From contig JAEPOK010000002.1 of NCBI GenBank assembly GCA_017642935.1, positions 186,001-250,000 on the forward strand: DNA of 64,000 bases, written 5' to 3'. The notes beneath the pieces were generated by a model. It ran no database searches. It was not told where the DNA came from and saw only the letters and a program-made list of their open reading frames with translations. Below, piece by piece: positions 28,587-37,491 of this stretch (the stretch's first letter is position 1; each line of letters begins with the position of its first letter). The translations under genes and the position numbers were made by a program. The DNA is from Hyphomicrobiales bacterium (GTDB lineage: Bacteria > Pseudomonadota > Alphaproteobacteria > Rhizobiales > MH13).

Positions 28587-30140
28587 TTATCGCAGCTTCT
28601 GGAAAACGCGCGGATCAACGGCAGCTGCGCCAAACATGCCACCTGCAAGCGCACCGGAAATTCCTGGGCACATCACGTCTTGACCCGACAGGAACAATCC
28701 CGGGATGGGCGTTCGCACATTGAATGCCTCCGACAACATGCGGCGCGGCGTGGTTTCGATGCCATAGAACCCGCCATTGTTATGCCCGGTGTACAATGCC
28801 GTCGCGAGAGGCGTGCCAAGTTCCTGATAGGTAATTAGAGGCGCAAGCGCTGGAAACTTGTTGGTAAAGAACGCCAGCATTTGGGCTTCAACGCGCTGCT
28901 TCAAAGCGGTCCAATCCTCAGGTCGATCCGCCGCACCGCCATCGGCAAACTCGGCAACGGCTGACCAATCTGCCAAGACCATGATGTCGCCGGTATGCTT
29001 CTCGCTCGGGCCAGGTTCATGGTCGGGGTCCTTAAGCGAAGGGAATGAGACAAACATGGTGTGGATCGGATCACCCTCGGCACCTGACCAAATGCCATTG
29101 CCGTTGTCCCAGGTCTCGAAAAACCAATGGTTGGAGCGTGTCGCGCCATGTTTGGAGATATCGCCCTCAAAACCGAGATAGAGCTCAAAGTGGCAGATCG
29201 AAGGCTTGAAGGCAGAAACCTCTTTGGCCCAATCGCTTTGCGCCAGGTCTTCCGGCAGCAAATGCTTCACCGTCTCCCCGGCACCGATCGCTGAAACAAT
29301 GGTGGGCGCCCTGAACTCCTCGCCCGTGCTTGTCTGAACACCGACCGCTTTGCCATCGTCAACAATCAGCTCGCTGACAGGCGTTGCGGCCCTGGCGCTT
29401 CCACCAGCTGCTTCAATAACGGGAACAAGACCCTGTGCGATCGCCCCAGCGCCACCCACCGGATAGGAAGCCCCCTCAAGGTAGTGGCCCATGACAACGC
29501 CATGAATGGCAAAACTTGCCTCCTCAGGGCGACCACCATAGGTGCCCCACTGCGCTGACAGGACAGCGGCCAGCTGCGGATTGGTGACCAGGCTGTCGAT
29601 GACTTGGCTGGTGGTGCGACCGCACCAGCGCTCGAGTTTTCTTCGGTTCCACCAATGGTGCGCAGAACGGAACTGATCGGGCATAGCCCGTTCGGCCCCG
29701 ACCATCTGCCCGGCCTCCTCGGCGGCCAACAGCGCCTCGAAATAGGCGTCAATCTCCGCTGCATTGTCCGGAAACCGTTCTTCGAGTTCCATCTTGTACG
29801 CGTCGGCGGGACGACCAACAGCGATCTCGACATCGTCAGGGAAATGAAGCGTGTCATAGACCGTTCCGACAGAGCGAAACTCGATGGTCCCGCCGCTCAG
29901 CCAGTCAAGAATGCCACCGGCAAACTGATCGGGTCCAAACGTGCCGCAATAATGCAGGCCAACATCCCAGGTGAAACCATTCCGGCTGAATGAATGGGTT
30001 AGCCCACCGATCGCCTGGGCCTGCTCCAAAAGCAGCACCTTGTGGTCGAAACGGGCTAAAGCCGTAGCGGTTGTCATGCCGCCCATGCCTGAGCCGATGA
30101 CAATGACGTCGAAGTCGGCTGTTGATTGTGCGTTTTCCAT
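28587..30140 (-). CDS. FAD-dependent oxidoreductase, phytoene desaturase / retinol saturase-like
   Basis: A 517-residue flavoprotein. The dinucleotide-binding start is DVIVIGSGMGGMTTATALAR with the GG doublet motif (GGLTHSFSRNGFTWDVGLHY) after it, as in carotenoid isomerase and all-trans-retinol 13,14-reductase relatives. The carboxyl end has the second FAD motif (PGLFLSGQDVMCPGISGALAGG). No carotenoid gene is near, so the substrate is unknown. It probably shares a transcript with the SMR gene downstream. Confidence 0.85.
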   Translation of the reverse strand: MENAQSTADFDVIVIGSGMGGMTTATALARFDHKVLLLEQAQAIGGLTHSFSRNGFTWDVGLHYCGTFGPDQFAGGILDWLSGGTIEFRSVGTVYDTLHFPDDVEIAVGRPADAYKMELEERFPDNAAEIDAYFEALLAAEEAGQMVGAERAMPDQFRSAHHWWNRRKLERWCGRTTSQVIDSLVTNPQLAAVLSAQWGTYGGRPEEASFAIHGVVMGHYLEGASYPVGGAGAIAQGLVPVIEAAGGSARAATPVSELIVDDGKAVGVQTSTGEEFRAPTIVSAIGAGETVKHLLPEDLAQSDWAKEVSAFKPSICHFELYLGFEGDISKHGATRSNHWFFETWDNGNGIWSGAEGDPIHTMFVSFPSLKDPDHEPGPSEKHTGDIMVLADWSAVAEFADGGAADRPEDWTALKQRVEAQMLAFFTNKFPALAPLITYQELGTPLATALYTGHNNGGFYGIETTPRRMLSEAFNVRTPIPGLFLSGQDVMCPGISGALAGGMFGAAAVDPRVFQKLR

Positions 30141-30229
30141 AGAAAACGCGGTAGGCGGTTTTGCGACCCCAACTGTTGACCATTGTCAATGGACCAGGAG
30201 CGTAGCGGCAAGATTGGCCACGTGGGCCG

Positions 30230-31498
30230 TCAGGCCGATACAGCGGTGAGTTGCTCCTGATCAGCCAGGATCTCGAAGGTTAGCCCAGCATGCTCCCTGA
30301 TCCGTTCGCGCAACAGCTCACCCATGGCAGCAGCTGGTGTCCAAAAACCGCCACCAACAGCGATTTTGCCTCCATCCTCGGCCAGGCAAAGCGCTGCTTC
30401 GGTGAGCATCAGCGTTGTTGAGCGTACGCCAGGATCGCCTTGCCCTGTGATGCGCGCCATCAAGACTGTTTCATCTGGCAACTCTCCCACCAGCACCAAC
30501 TCATATGAGCCGCCCTCGCGGACCTCTTTGCTCGGTCCCTCGCCGGGTTTCGGCAGCACATGGCGTTGAAGCAACTTGCGCGTCGCAGGGATGGCCATGG
30601 CGGTCAGAAACAGGCGGCCAAAAACCGTATCGCGCGCCGCCGCCGCCCAGCCGCCGATGCCAGCGCGGGTTAGTCCAGTCTCCTCGTAGCGGAAGTCGCG
30701 GCCATACGGGTAACCCAAAATCGCGTTGGTGCGGCGTACCACCTTGGCGTTCATCGGCCCCATGAAATAGGGCTTGGTCCACGCGTTCAGATGGGCATCC
30801 CAGGTCACCTCAATCGGCATCATAAGGTCGGGACCGTCCGGTCCCTGGCGCTGGCTTTCGGGGCAGAGAGCGTAAGGGTCTTGGGATAGTCGACCGAACT
30901 CAGGGTCGGTTTCACGCACCCGCATCGCGTTGAGAAAACTGGCAGCCGTTCCGCCGCTGAAGCCGCCCTTCATCCGCGTTACACGCGTTGCAACGCGCTT
31001 GCAGGGCTGGCCATGCCTCGCCAGAGCCGACTCTTGAAGGAACTGCACGCCGAGATCGGACGGGATCGAGTCATGCCCACACGCATGCACGATACGGGCG
31101 CCAGTTTTTCTAGCGGCCAGCTGATGCGTATCGATCATCGCACGCATCCATTGGGGTTCTGCCGTCAAATCGCAGTAGTGCGTGCCGTTTGCCACACAGG
31201 CGGCCACCAACGCGCTTCCGTAAAGCGCAAAAGGGCCGACCGTCGACGCAACCACCCGCGTCTGTTTTGCCAGGGCATCCATAAACGCAGCATCGTGGCT
31301 GTCGCCAAGCAGCACTTCGATACCGCGACCGGCATCGGGCAAGTCGTTGCGCACTGCTTCGAGTTTGACCGGGTTTCGACCCCCGATGGCCAGCCTCAGG
31401 CCGCTTTCCTTGCAGCGCCTTGCCAGATGGTGCGCAGCGCGGCGCCCTGTAGCGCCCGTGGCACCCCACAGAACGATGTCATGCTGGCGCTTGGCCAT
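30230..31498 (-). CDS. saccharopine dehydrogenase-like / trans-acting enoyl reductase family protein
   Basis: About 422 residues. The amino end holds a Rossmann motif (DIVLWGATGATGRRAAHHLA), followed by the family's RLAIGGRNPVKLEAV, VGPFALYGSALVAACV and GTHYCDLTAEPQW. Family members include saccharopine-dehydrogenase-like oxidoreductases and mycobacterial trans-acting enoyl reductases. The ATG at 31498 overlaps the stop of the 2TM gene upstream (TGATG), so they form one operon. The substrate is not deducible. Confidence 0.85.
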   Translation of the reverse strand: MAKRQHDIVLWGATGATGRRAAHHLARRCKESGLRLAIGGRNPVKLEAVRNDLPDAGRGIEVLLGDSHDAAFMDALAKQTRVVASTVGPFALYGSALVAACVANGTHYCDLTAEPQWMRAMIDTHQLAARKTGARIVHACGHDSIPSDLGVQFLQESALARHGQPCKRVATRVTRMKGGFSGGTAASFLNAMRVRETDPEFGRLSQDPYALCPESQRQGPDGPDLMMPIEVTWDAHLNAWTKPYFMGPMNAKVVRRTNAILGYPYGRDFRYEETGLTRAGIGGWAAAARDTVFGRLFLTAMAIPATRKLLQRHVLPKPGEGPSKEVREGGSYELVLVGELPDETVLMARITGQGDPGVRSTTLMLTEAALCLAEDGGKIAVGGGFWTPAAAMGELLRERIREHAGLTFEILADQEQLTAVSA

Positions 31499-31806
31499 CA
31501 CTCCAGCGTCTTCAGGTACCGGTTTTCATCGGTTCCGCCTGCTGCCAAGTGGCGCAACTCGCGCTCGGTCATAGCGTCGACGATGTCGCTTCTATCGGCC
31601 AGCACGAAGACCCGTAATCCGTGCAGTACAACTGCGAAGCCCCAACCGATCAATGGCCAGATGAACCAGATGAAACCCGGATCGGTCACCACGTTGATGA
31701 CAACCAACAACACCATCACTGCGGCATAAACGGCCGCGTGAACAAAGAAACTGTATTTGGCCTCAGCACGCCTTCTGGCCTTGGCGTGGTCCATGGTCTG
31801 CGTCAT
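31498..31806 (-). CDS. 2TM domain-containing small membrane protein
   Basis: A 102-residue protein with two hydrophobic helices (FFVHAAVYAAVMVLLVVINV and WFIWPLIGWGFAVVLHGLRV) framed by the conserved His residues of the 2TM domain family. The ATG at 31806 follows GGAGGG by about 8 bases; a TTG at 31827 is less likely. The family has no established role and is often attached to histidine kinases or regulators. Its stop overlaps the start of the next gene. Confidence 0.8.
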   Translation of the reverse strand: MTQTMDHAKARRRAEAKYSFFVHAAVYAAVMVLLVVINVVTDPGFIWFIWPLIGWGFAVVLHGLRVFVLADRSDIVDAMTERELRHLAAGGTDENRYLKTLE

Positions 31807-31991
31807 CCTTTTGCCCTCCCGTGGCAATCACATGCGATCGCAGGCGACCAAGCAGTCCTTAGCGGTCTGCATGATGACTTTGGTCAATTGGCGAGCCGGT
31901 CGGAAGGTGCGGACTCGCAAATCGGTCGCGTGGGTGCAGCGTGGGTGAAGGCAATGACCAGAGTGAGTCTGCCTCCACCCTGCAGTCTACC

Positions 31992-32417
31992 CTAAGCTGG
32001 TACGGCCTCGGCAGCATATTGCGCCAAGAACTCCGGCGATGGCGGGATCGGCTTGATCACATCGATCAGCACGCCATTGGGGTCTTTGGTGATGAAGTGG
32101 CGCTGGCCGAAGGGTTCGTCGCGCAGGGTTTTTAAGATCGGCAGCTCGGCCTTCTGCGCGCGCTCATAGACGGCGTCCGGATCTTCAACTTCGAAGTTCA
32201 AGATCAGACCAGTGATGGTGCCGCGACCCTCTTCAGGGATCGTCTCATGGTCGCCGCGCAGCACGGCGATGTTGACCTTCTCATCCTCGCTGGACTGCAA
32301 GTGAACGTACCAGTCGCTCTCAAACGTCGGTTTGAAGTCAAGATTCTCGACATAGAAGGCGGTCGTCCCGGCCACATCCATGGTTTGGATGACGGGATAG
32401 TACTGAGTGCTTTTCAT
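31992..32417 (-). CDS. VOC / glyoxalase-fold family protein
   Basis: A 141-residue VOC protein with the beta-alpha-beta-beta-beta pattern ([20 protein letters not shown] ... [19 protein letters not shown] ... [14 protein letters not shown]). Such proteins bind a metal and act on, or bind, small electrophiles such as drugs and methylglyoxal. It is divergent from a TetR gene with twin palindromes in between, so it is very likely the target of that repressor. Substrate unknown. Confidence 0.85.
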   Translation of the reverse strand: MKSTQYYPVIQTMDVAGTTAFYVENLDFKPTFESDWYVHLQSSEDEKVNIAVLRGDHETIPEEGRGTITGLILNFEVEDPDAVYERAQKAELPILKTLRDEPFGQRHFITKDPNGVLIDVIKPIPPSPEFLAQYAAEAVPA

Positions 32418-32440
32418 GGCTTGTCTCCTTTCGCTTTAAA

Positions 32441-32457
32441 ACATACAGTCTGCATGT
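32441..32457. promoter_or_regulatory. TetR-type operator, site 1
   Basis: ACATACAGTCTGCATGT, an 8-1-8 inverted repeat with one mismatch. It lies 24 bases from the start of the VOC gene and 30 bases (centre to centre) from site 2, about three helical turns. Confidence 0.8.
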
Positions 32458-32470
32458 ATCTTTCCTATAA

Positions 32471-32487
32471 ACATACAGGCTGTATGT
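32471..32487. promoter_or_regulatory. TetR-type operator, site 2, touching the tetR start codon
   Basis: ACATACAGGCTGTATGT, a perfect 8-1-8 palindrome that ends on the base before the ATG at 32488. It occupies the place where a ribosome site would be, and a TATAAA at 32466-32471 precedes it. The bound repressor should block both promoters. Confidence 0.85.
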
Positions 32488-33096
32488 ATGCAAGAGAAAA
32501 ATGTACGCCGCTCCCGTCCTGTCCGCTCTAACGCCGCCCGCACCAAGGCCACGCGCGAAGCGCTAATCAGTGCTGGGCGGGCGCTCTTCGTGGAGAAGGG
32601 CTATGCCGACACCGCAACGCCCGAGATCGTGAAGGCGGCCGGTGTCACGCGCGGCGCGCTCTACCACCACTTCGACGACAAGACCGCCCTGTTCCTGGCG
32701 GTGGTGCGGGCCGAGTACGAAGCGGTGGAAGCGGAGATCACCGTGCGGGCAACCAGCGAACCGAAGGACACGATCGATGCGCTGATGCTCGGAAGTGAAG
32801 CCTACATGGAGGCGATGCGTGCGCCCGGTCGGGTGCGCCTCTTGCTGCTCGATGGCCCGGCGGTGTTGGGTCGATTGACACTCGACACAATCGATAAGGA
32901 AACGTCCGCCGACTCGCTTCGGCTCGGCCTGAAGGCAGCCATGGAGGCTGGCGAGATCAAGCCCCTGCCTTTAGGACCGCTGACAGCGCAGCTCTCGGCC
33001 ATGTTCGAGCGGGCGGCGCTCGGCGTTGCCAATGGTGATGACGAATCGGAGCACCTTGCAGTTCTAGAGGCGCTACTGACCAGTTTGAAACCTTAG
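32488..33096 (+). CDS. TetR family transcriptional repressor
   Basis: A 202-residue regulator. The helix-turn-helix is at about residues 22-62 (REALISAGRALFVEKGYADT ... TRGALYHHFDDKTALFLAVV), with the family's YHHF; the rest is a helical ligand domain with a TetR_C-like AYMEAMRAPGRVRLLLLDGP. It sits divergently to the VOC gene across two matching palindromes and probably represses both. The start has no ribosome site because the operator abuts it; no later in-frame ATG suits, so the message may be leaderless or nearly so. Confidence 0.9.
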   Translation: MQEKNVRRSRPVRSNAARTKATREALISAGRALFVEKGYADTATPEIVKAAGVTRGALYHHFDDKTALFLAVVRAEYEAVEAEITVRATSEPKDTIDALMLGSEAYMEAMRAPGRVRLLLLDGPAVLGRLTLDTIDKETSADSLRLGLKAAMEAGEIKPLPLGPLTAQLSAMFERAALGVANGDDESEHLAVLEALLTSLKP

Positions 33097-33177
33097 TTTT
33101 CCGGCTCAGTTTCGCCGGCAACAATGGAGGCTCGCCGTTAACCTTAACAATTCATCAACACCTGCTATTCTCTTTGT

Positions 33178-33193
33178 CCTATACCGGCGTAGG
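33178..33193. promoter_or_regulatory. palindrome upstream of the HigA-like gene (putative operator)
   Basis: CCTATACCGGCGTAGG: arms CCTA/TAGG about a CCGG centre, 16 bases before the ATG at 33209. A wider CTATTC/GAATAG pair (33165-33199) surrounds it. Position fits autorepression by an XRE-type protein. Confidence 0.5.
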
Positions 33194-33208
33194 GAATAGG
33201 GTGGGGAC

Positions 33209-33598
33209 ATGAGCGAGCACACGACAGACAATCCATCCTGCATTCACCCAGGCATCCTCCTGTTGGAGGAATTCCTGAAACCGCTTGGCATCAGCCAGAA
33301 CCGCCTGGCGCGCGATATCGACGTGCCGGTGAGCCGCATTGCGGCGATCGTGGCCGGCCAACGGGCGATCACGGCGGACACGGCGATGCGCCTGTCGGCC
33401 TATTTCGATACCAAGCCTGAACTGTGGATGAAGCTGCAGGCGGCCTACGAAATCGCAGTGCTACGCACCGGCGACTGGCCGCGCATCGAAGCGCGCATTC
33501 GCCCCTATGAACCAGTGGACGAGCCGCAGCCAGCGCGCCGAGAGGGCGAAGCACAGATGCCACAGGTCGATGATTTCCGCGTGACGGCAGTCAGCTAG
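33209..33598 (+). CDS. higA: HigA-family antitoxin-like XRE regulator, no toxin partner
   Basis: A 129-residue protein with the HigA/VapI pattern: HPGILLLEEFLKPLGISQNR, then LARDIDVPVSRIAAIVAGQR as helix-turn-helix, ADTAMRLSAYFDTKPELWMK, and YEIAVLR. The charged carboxyl tail (95-129) is extra. HigA normally follows a higB toxin gene. Only 112 bases separate it from the tetR gene before it, and no HigB-size frame is present on either side, so this is an orphan antitoxin or a plain regulator. ATG with GGTGGGGAC upstream. Confidence 0.85.
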   Translation: MSEHTTDNPSCIHPGILLLEEFLKPLGISQNRLARDIDVPVSRIAAIVAGQRAITADTAMRLSAYFDTKPELWMKLQAAYEIAVLRTGDWPRIEARIRPYEPVDEPQPARREGEAQMPQVDDFRVTAVS

Positions 33599-33627
33599 AA
33601 TCTGAGCTAAGCAAGCCTGCGCCGGTT

Positions 33628-34161
33628 TTAACCAGCGGCAGCGGCTGCCTTTTCGCGTAGCCGCGCAGCCTTCTTGAATTTGGTCATCACGCGCGAGCGC
33701 TTCAGCGTCGACAGATAGTCGATGAACAGCTTGCCATCGAGATGATCCACCTCATGCTGGATGCAGGTGGAAAGCAGTCCATCGACCTCCATCTCCTGCG
33801 TCTTGCCGTCCAGATCCATGAAGCGCACCCGAGCGTTGGCAGGCCGCAAAACCTCATCATAGTAATCCGGGATCGACAGGCAGCCCTCCTCATAGGGCAC
33901 GTCTTCGCCTGACAGTTCCAGAATTTCCGGGTTGATCAGCGTCAGCGGTTCGGCCTCGTCTTCGCGCGGCGAGCAATCCGTCGTCACCACGCGCAGTGGT
34001 ACGCCGACCTGGATCGCAGCCAGCCCGATCCCTGGCGCATCATACATCGTCTCGTACATATCTTTGACGAGCGCGCGCACCTCATCGGTGATCTCGGTGA
34101 CGGGTTTCGACACCTCGCGCAGCCGTTTGTCAGGGATCACCAAAATCTCGCGAATAGCCAT
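33628..34161 (-). CDS. def: peptide deformylase
   Basis: A 177-residue metalloenzyme that removes the formyl group from nascent proteins. All three signatures are present: GIGLAAIQVG, EGCLSIP (metal Cys) and QHEVDHLDG (metal His pair and catalytic Glu). The ATG at 34161 gives the standard MAIREILVIPD start. In many bacteria def is followed by fmt; here the downstream gene is the convergent higA-like gene instead, so fmt must be elsewhere. Confidence 0.95.
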   Translation of the reverse strand: MAIREILVIPDKRLREVSKPVTEITDEVRALVKDMYETMYDAPGIGLAAIQVGVPLRVVTTDCSPREDEAEPLTLINPEILELSGEDVPYEEGCLSIPDYYDEVLRPANARVRFMDLDGKTQEMEVDGLLSTCIQHEVDHLDGKLFIDYLSTLKRSRVMTKFKKAARLREKAAAAAG

Positions 34162-34308
34162 GCAGGGCACTTAAGGGCGAGGCGGCGGCTGGTCAAGCCG
34201 GGCACGGGTCAAGCCCTTTGCAAGGCCCGCCCTCACCTCACACCATGGCGTTTGTTCGCGCTTTGATCTAGGGTCGTAACGGACCCGATTCGACCAAAGA
34301 TTCTTGTT

Positions 34309-35514
34309 TTGGACCTCACTTTCGAGACCATTCTGTTCACTGTTCAAGGCACGCCCGTCACGCTCGCCATGTTGCTATGGGGCGTTGGCGCGGTGGTGGC
34401 GCTGCTCGTGCTGTGGGCGTGGACGGCAACGGCCCGTTTGAAACGGCGCACAGCTGAGATTGAAGCCAAAGCCGAGGCGGAAAAAGCAGACCTCACCCGG
34501 CAACTCTCCACCATGGCTGGCGCACAGGCGGAACTGACGGGACGCGTTCAGTCCATGACCGAGATGCTCGGCAACCGGCAGGCGGAGCTTGCCCGTGTCA
34601 TGTCGGAGCGGATGGACGGGCTCGGTCACCGTCTTGGCCAGTCGATGAGCCAGCAGACCAACCAGACCCACGAAACGCTGCGCAGCCTGCACGAGCGGCT
34701 GGCCGCCATCGACACGGCGCAGAAAAACATCACCGAGCTTTCGCAGGGCGTCGTCGCGCTGCAATCCATCTTGGCCGACAAGCAAACGCGCGGCGCCTTC
34801 GGTCAGGGGCGCATGGAAGCCATCGTGCAGGATGCCCTCCCGCGTGGCGCCTATTCGTTTCAGCACACGCTCACCAACGGCAAACGGCCCGACTGCGTGA
34901 TCTATCTGCCCAATGGCGCGCCGAGCCTGGTCATTGATGCCAAATTCCCGATGGAAGGCTGGAACGCGTTTCGCGATGCCCCGGAAGATCGTATCGCCAA
35001 CCAGGCCGCACAGCGCTTCCGCCAGGATGTTGGCAAGCATGTACAGGATATTGCCGCGAAATACTTTCTGCCCGGCGAGACCCACGAGACGGCTTTCATG
35101 TTCGTGCCGTCAGAAAGCATTTTTGCCGATCTGCACGAGAAGTTTGAAGACGTGGTGCAAAAGGCCGCCCGCCAACGCGTGGTGATTGTCTCGCCCTCGC
35201 TGCTCACGCTTTCGATTCAGGTGGTGCAGGCTGTTTTGCGTGACGCCCGCCTGCGCGAACAGGCCCATCTCATTCAAGATGAAGTTGGGCGCCTGGTGGA
35301 CGACATCACCCGGCTGGATGATCGCGTCGCCAAGCTTGCAACGCACTTTGGCCAGGCCCAGCGTGACATTGAGCAGATCCAAACCTCAACCGGCAAGATC
35401 ACCAAACGCGGCGACCGCATTGGCAACCTCGACGTCGGTCCCGGCGACGCGCCGGAGCGGGAAGTTGGAGAGGTGGAAGCACCGGAGCCAAGACTGCCAT
35501 TGGCGGGGGAATGA
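34309..35514 (+). CDS. rmuC: DNA recombination protein RmuC family
   Basis: About 401 residues: an amino-terminal membrane helix (about 18-40), a long coiled coil (43-150), and the conserved RmuC nuclease-fold domain (ALPRGAYSFQHTLTNGKRPD ... SLVIDAKFPMEGW ... VIVSPSLLTLSIQVVQ). RmuC limits DNA inversions in E. coli. The start is probably the TTG at 34309 with a weak site; an ATG at 34369 would trim most of the helix. It is next to def as in many Hyphomicrobiales. Confidence 0.9.
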   Translation: MDLTFETILFTVQGTPVTLAMLLWGVGAVVALLVLWAWTATARLKRRTAEIEAKAEAEKADLTRQLSTMAGAQAELTGRVQSMTEMLGNRQAELARVMSERMDGLGHRLGQSMSQQTNQTHETLRSLHERLAAIDTAQKNITELSQGVVALQSILADKQTRGAFGQGRMEAIVQDALPRGAYSFQHTLTNGKRPDCVIYLPNGAPSLVIDAKFPMEGWNAFRDAPEDRIANQAAQRFRQDVGKHVQDIAAKYFLPGETHETAFMFVPSESIFADLHEKFEDVVQKAARQRVVIVSPSLLTLSIQVVQAVLRDARLREQAHLIQDEVGRLVDDITRLDDRVAKLATHFGQAQRDIEQIQTSTGKITKRGDRIGNLDVGPGDAPEREVGEVEAPEPRLPLAGE

Positions 35515-35913
35515 ATGAGCGAAACGTTTGCTGATCTGGTCCGGTGCCACGGCATCATCCTGTTCACGGAGCGTTTCGATGCGTGTGTCGCCTTCTATCG
35601 CGACACGCTTGGCTTGCCCGTCTGGTTTGAAAAACCTGGATTGGTCTGCCTGCGCTTTGGCGACGGCTATTTGATGGTCGAGACCGAAGGTGTTGCAAAC
35701 CAAGACATCCCAACACAGGCCAAGCCGGTCAGCCAAAATCCAACGAAGCTGCGGTTTAATGTGAAAGACGTTGAAGGCGCCGCCCGCCTCTTAGAAAGCA
35801 AGGGCGTGAGTGTTGAAATCAACACATTTGATTGGGGGACCACAGGCACGTTCCTCGACCCTGATGGAAACATCTGCGCGCTCAAAGATGCTGATGATCC
35901 GTTTTTTGCGTGA
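35515..35913 (+). CDS. VOC / glyoxalase-like family protein
   Basis: A 132-residue VOC-fold protein (CHGIILFTERFDACVAFYRD, GDGYLMVETEG, GTFLDPDGNICALKDAD). The ATG directly follows the rmuC stop, so it is translated from the same message. Substrate unknown; antibiotic-modifying and glyoxalase relatives share this fold. Confidence 0.82.
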   Translation: MSETFADLVRCHGIILFTERFDACVAFYRDTLGLPVWFEKPGLVCLRFGDGYLMVETEGVANQDIPTQAKPVSQNPTKLRFNVKDVEGAARLLESKGVSVEINTFDWGTTGTFLDPDGNICALKDADDPFFA

Positions 35914-35940
35914 GATGGTGGTGATGCGAGGGAAGAGCTT

Positions 35941-36549
35941 ATGAAGCAGATAGGCGCCTTGATCTTTCCATGCTTTGAGCTGCTCGATCTCTACGGCCCC
36001 TTGCAAATGTTCGGGATGCTCAGGGATGATTTCGAGCTTCACCTGGTGGCCGAGAAGCAGGGCGCTGTGGTGAGCAATCAGGGGCCGTTGTCGATGGCCA
36101 CCGAAGCGTTCGACGGCAGGCCAGGCTACGACATCATCCTTGTTCCCGGTGGGGCTGGCACGCGGCAAGAGGTGCATAATCAAACCCTGCTCGCATGGCT
36201 GGCAGGTCAGGCTGATAAGGCCGAGTACGTGCTGAGCGTCTGTACAGGCAGCGCATTACTCGCCAAGGCAGGCCTCTTGGATGGGCGGCGCGCGACCACC
36301 AATAAGTCAGCCTTTGCGTGGGTAACTGACCAAGGTCCAAATGTGGATTGGCAACAAAAGGCGCGCTGGGTGGAAGACGGCAAGTTTATCACAGCATCAG
36401 GCGTTTCAGCCGGCATGGATATGACGTTGGGCGCGCTTTCCAAAATGCTGGGTGAACCTGTGGCCCGCGATATCGAACGGTGGTGCGAATACACCTGGAA
36501 CGACGATCCAAATGAAGGCCGGTTCGCGGCGCATTACGGGTTGGGCTAA
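35941..36549 (+). CDS. DJ-1/PfpI family protein
   Basis: A 202-residue protein with the class I glutamine-amidotransferase-like fold. The nucleophile elbow is [20 protein letters not shown] with Cys near residue 101 and His replaced region [11 protein letters not shown], and a conserved acidic residue in [13 protein letters not shown]. It resembles the isonitrile-hydratase-like subgroup. It follows the VOC gene by 27 bases. Its stop shares four bases with the convergent recR stop. Confidence 0.87.
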   Translation: MKQIGALIFPCFELLDLYGPLQMFGMLRDDFELHLVAEKQGAVVSNQGPLSMATEAFDGRPGYDIILVPGGAGTRQEVHNQTLLAWLAGQADKAEYVLSVCTGSALLAKAGLLDGRRATTNKSAFAWVTDQGPNVDWQQKARWVEDGKFITASGVSAGMDMTLGALSKMLGEPVARDIERWCEYTWNDDPNEGRFAAHYGLG

Positions 36550-37157
36550 CCCTCCACCTGCGTGCGCGCCTTCATCGCTGCCGCGAGCGTTCCCTCATCC
36601 AAATAGTCCAACTCGCCACCCACCGGCACGCCATGCGCAAGGCGGGTGACCGAGACGTCGCATTGGATCAACCGGTCGGTGAGATAGTAGGCCGTGCTCT
36701 GGCCCTCAACGGTGGCATTGATGGCCAAGATTACTTCGTGCACATCGGGCGCGGCAGCACGCTCGACAAGCTGCTCGATCGAGAGGTCATCCGGCCCGAC
36801 GCCATCCAGCGGGGAGAGAACACCGCCTAGAACATGGTAGCGACCCCGGCTCGCTTTGGCGCGTTCCAGCGCCCAGAGATCAGCGACATCCTCTACGACC
36901 ACCAGCACAGAATTCTCGCGGCGCGGATCGGTGCACACCGTGCAAGGGCTGACCGTATCGATATTGCCGCAGCGCGAGCATTCCATGACATTGTCGCGCG
37001 CAACCGCCATCGCCTCGGCCAGAGGGCCGAGCAACTGGTCTTTGCGTTTGACAAGATGCAGCGCAGCGCGGCGGGCGGAACGCGGGCCTAGGCCCGGCAG
37101 TTTGGCGAGCAGCTGAATCAGCCGCTCGATTTCCGGACCGACGGTATGATCGCTCAT
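36546..37157 (-). CDS. recR: recombination protein RecR
   Basis: A 203-residue protein of the RecFOR pathway. It has the amino-terminal helix-hairpin-helix ([19 protein letters not shown]), the four-Cys zinc motif ([18 protein letters not shown]), and the Toprim domain ([14 protein letters not shown] ... [15 protein letters not shown]). It closes the dnaX-ybaB-recR run, 10 bases after ybaB. Confidence 0.96.
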   Translation of the reverse strand: MSDHTVGPEIERLIQLLAKLPGLGPRSARRAALHLVKRKDQLLGPLAEAMAVARDNVMECSRCGNIDTVSPCTVCTDPRRENSVLVVVEDVADLWALERAKASRGRYHVLGGVLSPLDGVGPDDLSIEQLVERAAAPDVHEVILAINATVEGQSTAYYLTDRLIQCDVSVTRLAHGVPVGGELDYLDEGTLAAAMKARTQVEG

Positions 37158-37167
37158 GCCTGCAAGA

Positions 37168-37491
37168 TCACATCCCCGGCAGCTTCATGCCCGGTGGCAG
37201 ACCAAGGCCAGACATCATGCTTTGAGTCTTCTCCGCCATCATCTGGTCGGCCTTCATTTTCGCGTCATTGTGCGCGGCGATCAGCAGATCTTCCAAAATC
37301 TCAACATCGTCGGGCACCAGCAGCGACGGGTCGATCTTCATGGCCTTTAGCTCGCCCTTGCCGGTCAGTGTGACCGTGACCATGCCGCCGCCTGCCGTGC
37401 CGTCGATGGCCTCGTCGGCCATCTCAGCCTGCATGGTCTGCATTTTGTCCTGCATGTCCTTGGCTTGTTTCATCATTTTCATGATGTCCAT
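37168..37491 (-). CDS. ybaB: YbaB/EbfC family nucleoid-associated protein
   Basis: A 107-residue Met/Lys-rich protein of the YbaB family ([20 protein letters not shown] ... [20 protein letters not shown]). It binds DNA as a dimer. It overlaps the end of dnaX by 13 bases in another frame, a common arrangement. Confidence 0.95.
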   Translation of the reverse strand: MDIMKMMKQAKDMQDKMQTMQAEMADEAIDGTAGGGMVTVTLTGKGELKAMKIDPSLLVPDDVEILEDLLIAAHNDAKMKADQMMAEKTQSMMSGLGLPPGMKLPGM

